A stretch of 64,000 nt of DNA, taken from positions 186,001-250,000 of the forward strand of contig NBIV01000046.1 of assembly GCA_003194525.1 (NCBI GenBank). Reading direction: 5' to 3'. The translations under genes and the position numbers were made by a program. The stretch is from Gracilariopsis chorda (Eukaryota; Rhodophyta; Florideophyceae; Gracilariales; Gracilariaceae). Of this stretch, positions 62,758-64,000 are shown one piece after another. Under the pieces are notes generated by a model, which was not told the DNA's origin, searched no databases, and saw nothing but the letters and a program-made list of their open reading frames with translations. Numbering within the stretch: position 1 is the stretch's first letter; each line of letters begins with the position of its first letter.

Positions 62758-63418
62758 CCGTTATCGCGTTTCCATTGTGGAAGAAGTTCGAGAGTTTGGC
62801 ACTACGCCCTGCTGGGGTGAAATCATTTCCTCAAAGCCCCGAAATTGATCTTCTCGAGTGTTATGCACCTTGCGTTCTCGACAGCAACAACGGCGGCAAG
62901 AATCTCCTTCGCTCTGTACTTACAATCAAGTTAAGGCTAGTTGTTCTTCATCTTCCAAACCATGACCATCACCTTGGCTGATTGTATCGGCAAGGATTTC
63001 GTTCTCCACTACTTTGAATTTGAAACAAATAGAATTTAAGCCTCTTGCAAGTACTCATCTTTTGATCTGAACGCACGGACTTTGCAGAAACAATCTAGCA
63101 CGTTTTGTGATGAACAAAATACATAACGGAGTGATCATGCACCCACACTCTGATGGGAAATCTGGGAAGGTGTACATTGGAGAGACACTGAAACAAGCAG
63201 TTCAAATATAGAATGAGCGCAACCCAAGAACAGCAATGCCTGTGATACAATGCTCCGGAAAATCATACTCTTTCCGCCTTCTTGCTGCTGCCGGGAGGGA
63301 GCTGGAGTCCTCCAAACTGTTTCATAAGTTTTAAGGTAAGTATTCATTTCACGAAATGGAAACGGCAATGTCGCGACGCAAGTATGAGTTCCAAAAAGAG
63401 CCTCGGAGGATATGTTAG
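62758..63418. other. Intergenic stretch, may hold an upstream exon of the right-edge gene
   Basis: No supported gene. An acceptor-like TATGTTAG lies immediately before the open frame at 63419. Confidence 0.35.
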
Positions 63419-64000
63419 AACCTTGCAGACAAATTTCCACACGTTCAAGCCACAACCGATCTATGGGCGGCGTATGAGGAGGTAAAAGGAAAACTTTGTA
63501 ACCAAAAGGGGGAACGGAAACGAACAGCTTGCCTTCGGGAAGCAAATTCAGCATCAAAGCAGTCAAACGGCAACGAAGCACAATTGGCACACGGCAAAGC
63601 TTGTAACAGTCACTCGTTAAGGGCATCGGGCCTTGTAGAAACTCGTCATCGAAAGGCCGCAGCGAGGAGAGAGGCTACTGCGCTGGTTTTCAACAAGGAA
63701 GATGTGCCTCCTCGAACTGAAAATACCATGAGAACCTCTCCATCGGAGGCGTCTATTTCGCATCCAAATGACGAAATTAGTTTCTTAATCACTGATCAGA
63801 AACGTGTTTTCGACGATGAGTCCGAGGAACCCACCGAACGTCGGCCACCCAACGAGGACAAAGCTTGTTCTTCCGAGGATGATGTGCTTCCTAGACACTC
63901 ATCCAAAGTACTGCTGAAGCTGAAGGTCAAAAATACTGCGGTGGAATGTAGGAGAACCTATACAGCTGATGATAGTAATCGTTCTCCAAAGAGTGTGTGT
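63419..64000 (+). CDS. Open frame running off the right edge, unknown protein
   Basis: 194 codons are open from just after a TAG (63416-63418), which could be the AG of a splice acceptor, to the window end. It reads ADKFPHVQATTDLWAAYEEV, a basic middle (GERKRTACLREANSASKQSN, VETRHRKAAARREA) and an acidic, Ser/Pro-rich end (VFDDESEEPTERRPP). The composition is protein-like and the frame outlasts the antisense frame at 63135-63626. A DNA- or chromatin-binding protein is possible but not shown. Confidence 0.4.

Noticed and set aside
62123..62848. Plus-strand frame of 241 codons
   Set aside because: It lies opposite the CACTA transposase N-terminal region, which continues in order on the minus strand; the plus frame has no motif.
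63135..63626. Minus-strand frame of 163 codons
   Set aside because: The plus-strand frame at 63419-64000 is longer, continues past it and has a more natural composition; the minus frame has no known motif.
1..64000. tRNA or rRNA genes
   Set aside because: None was recognised by eye; the tRNA-like segment at 24839-24859 is a retrotransposon primer site, not a gene. A tRNA scan was not possible here.

Overview
The window is eukaryotic nuclear DNA. Its recognisable cellular genes are mostly single open frames with no or very short introns, and they sit in islands between much larger tracts of transposons in every state of decay. The compact, intron-poor genes and the mix of Ty3/gypsy, copia, KDZ-type, CACTA, pogo-like and Harbinger-like elements would fit a multicellular red alga such as a florideophyte. 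That assignment is an inference, not something the sequence proves. Layout: a SET-domain gene runs off the left edge (to 542). A 6 kb DNA transposon follows (about 885-6778) with a KDZ/Plavaka-like transposase on the minus strand and a convergent companion gene on the plus strand. A broken copia element occupies about 7.2-11.75 kb. From 13.26 to 26.78 kb lies a nested structure: a pogo-like (DDE_1) transposase fossil cut in two, at its third catalytic Asp, by a nearly complete 11.7 kb Ty3/gypsy chromovirus with 824-bp LTRs (98.7% identical) and an AATCG target-site duplication. After a decayed stretch and a Harbinger-like fossil (29.7-30.3 kb) comes a cellular gene island at 33-49.6 kb. It contains an MLH3-type mismatch-repair protein, a DEAH-box RNA helicase, a secreted S1 serine protease, a histidine phosphatase, a TFIIIC-like WD40 protein, a PCIF1-like cap methyltransferase and two unknown proteins. 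The right third is again mostly mobile: a pogo-like transposase with eight in-frame stops but no frameshift, a two-exon unknown gene, a reverse-transcriptase/RNase H fossil, a Gag-like reading frame, a CACTA (tnp2-like) transposase fossil, and an open frame running off the right edge. The most unusual signal is in the gypsy element. Its LTRs, and apparently its coding regions, are packed with tiny perfect stem-loops of the form CCNN-(3-5 nt)-N'N'GG. I counted 18 of these in one 824-bp LTR, against fewer than one expected by chance with equal base frequencies. They lie over conserved protein motifs without changing their spacing, as if a second, structural code were written over the genes. The same element carries an antisense gene of about 500 codons, plus a small second frame, between pol and its 3' LTR. 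Other points of interest are an MLH3 that keeps its endonuclease motifs but has lost recognisable ATPase motifs, duplicated MLH3 3' ends flanking the helicase gene, and a branched palindrome upstream of the helicase.
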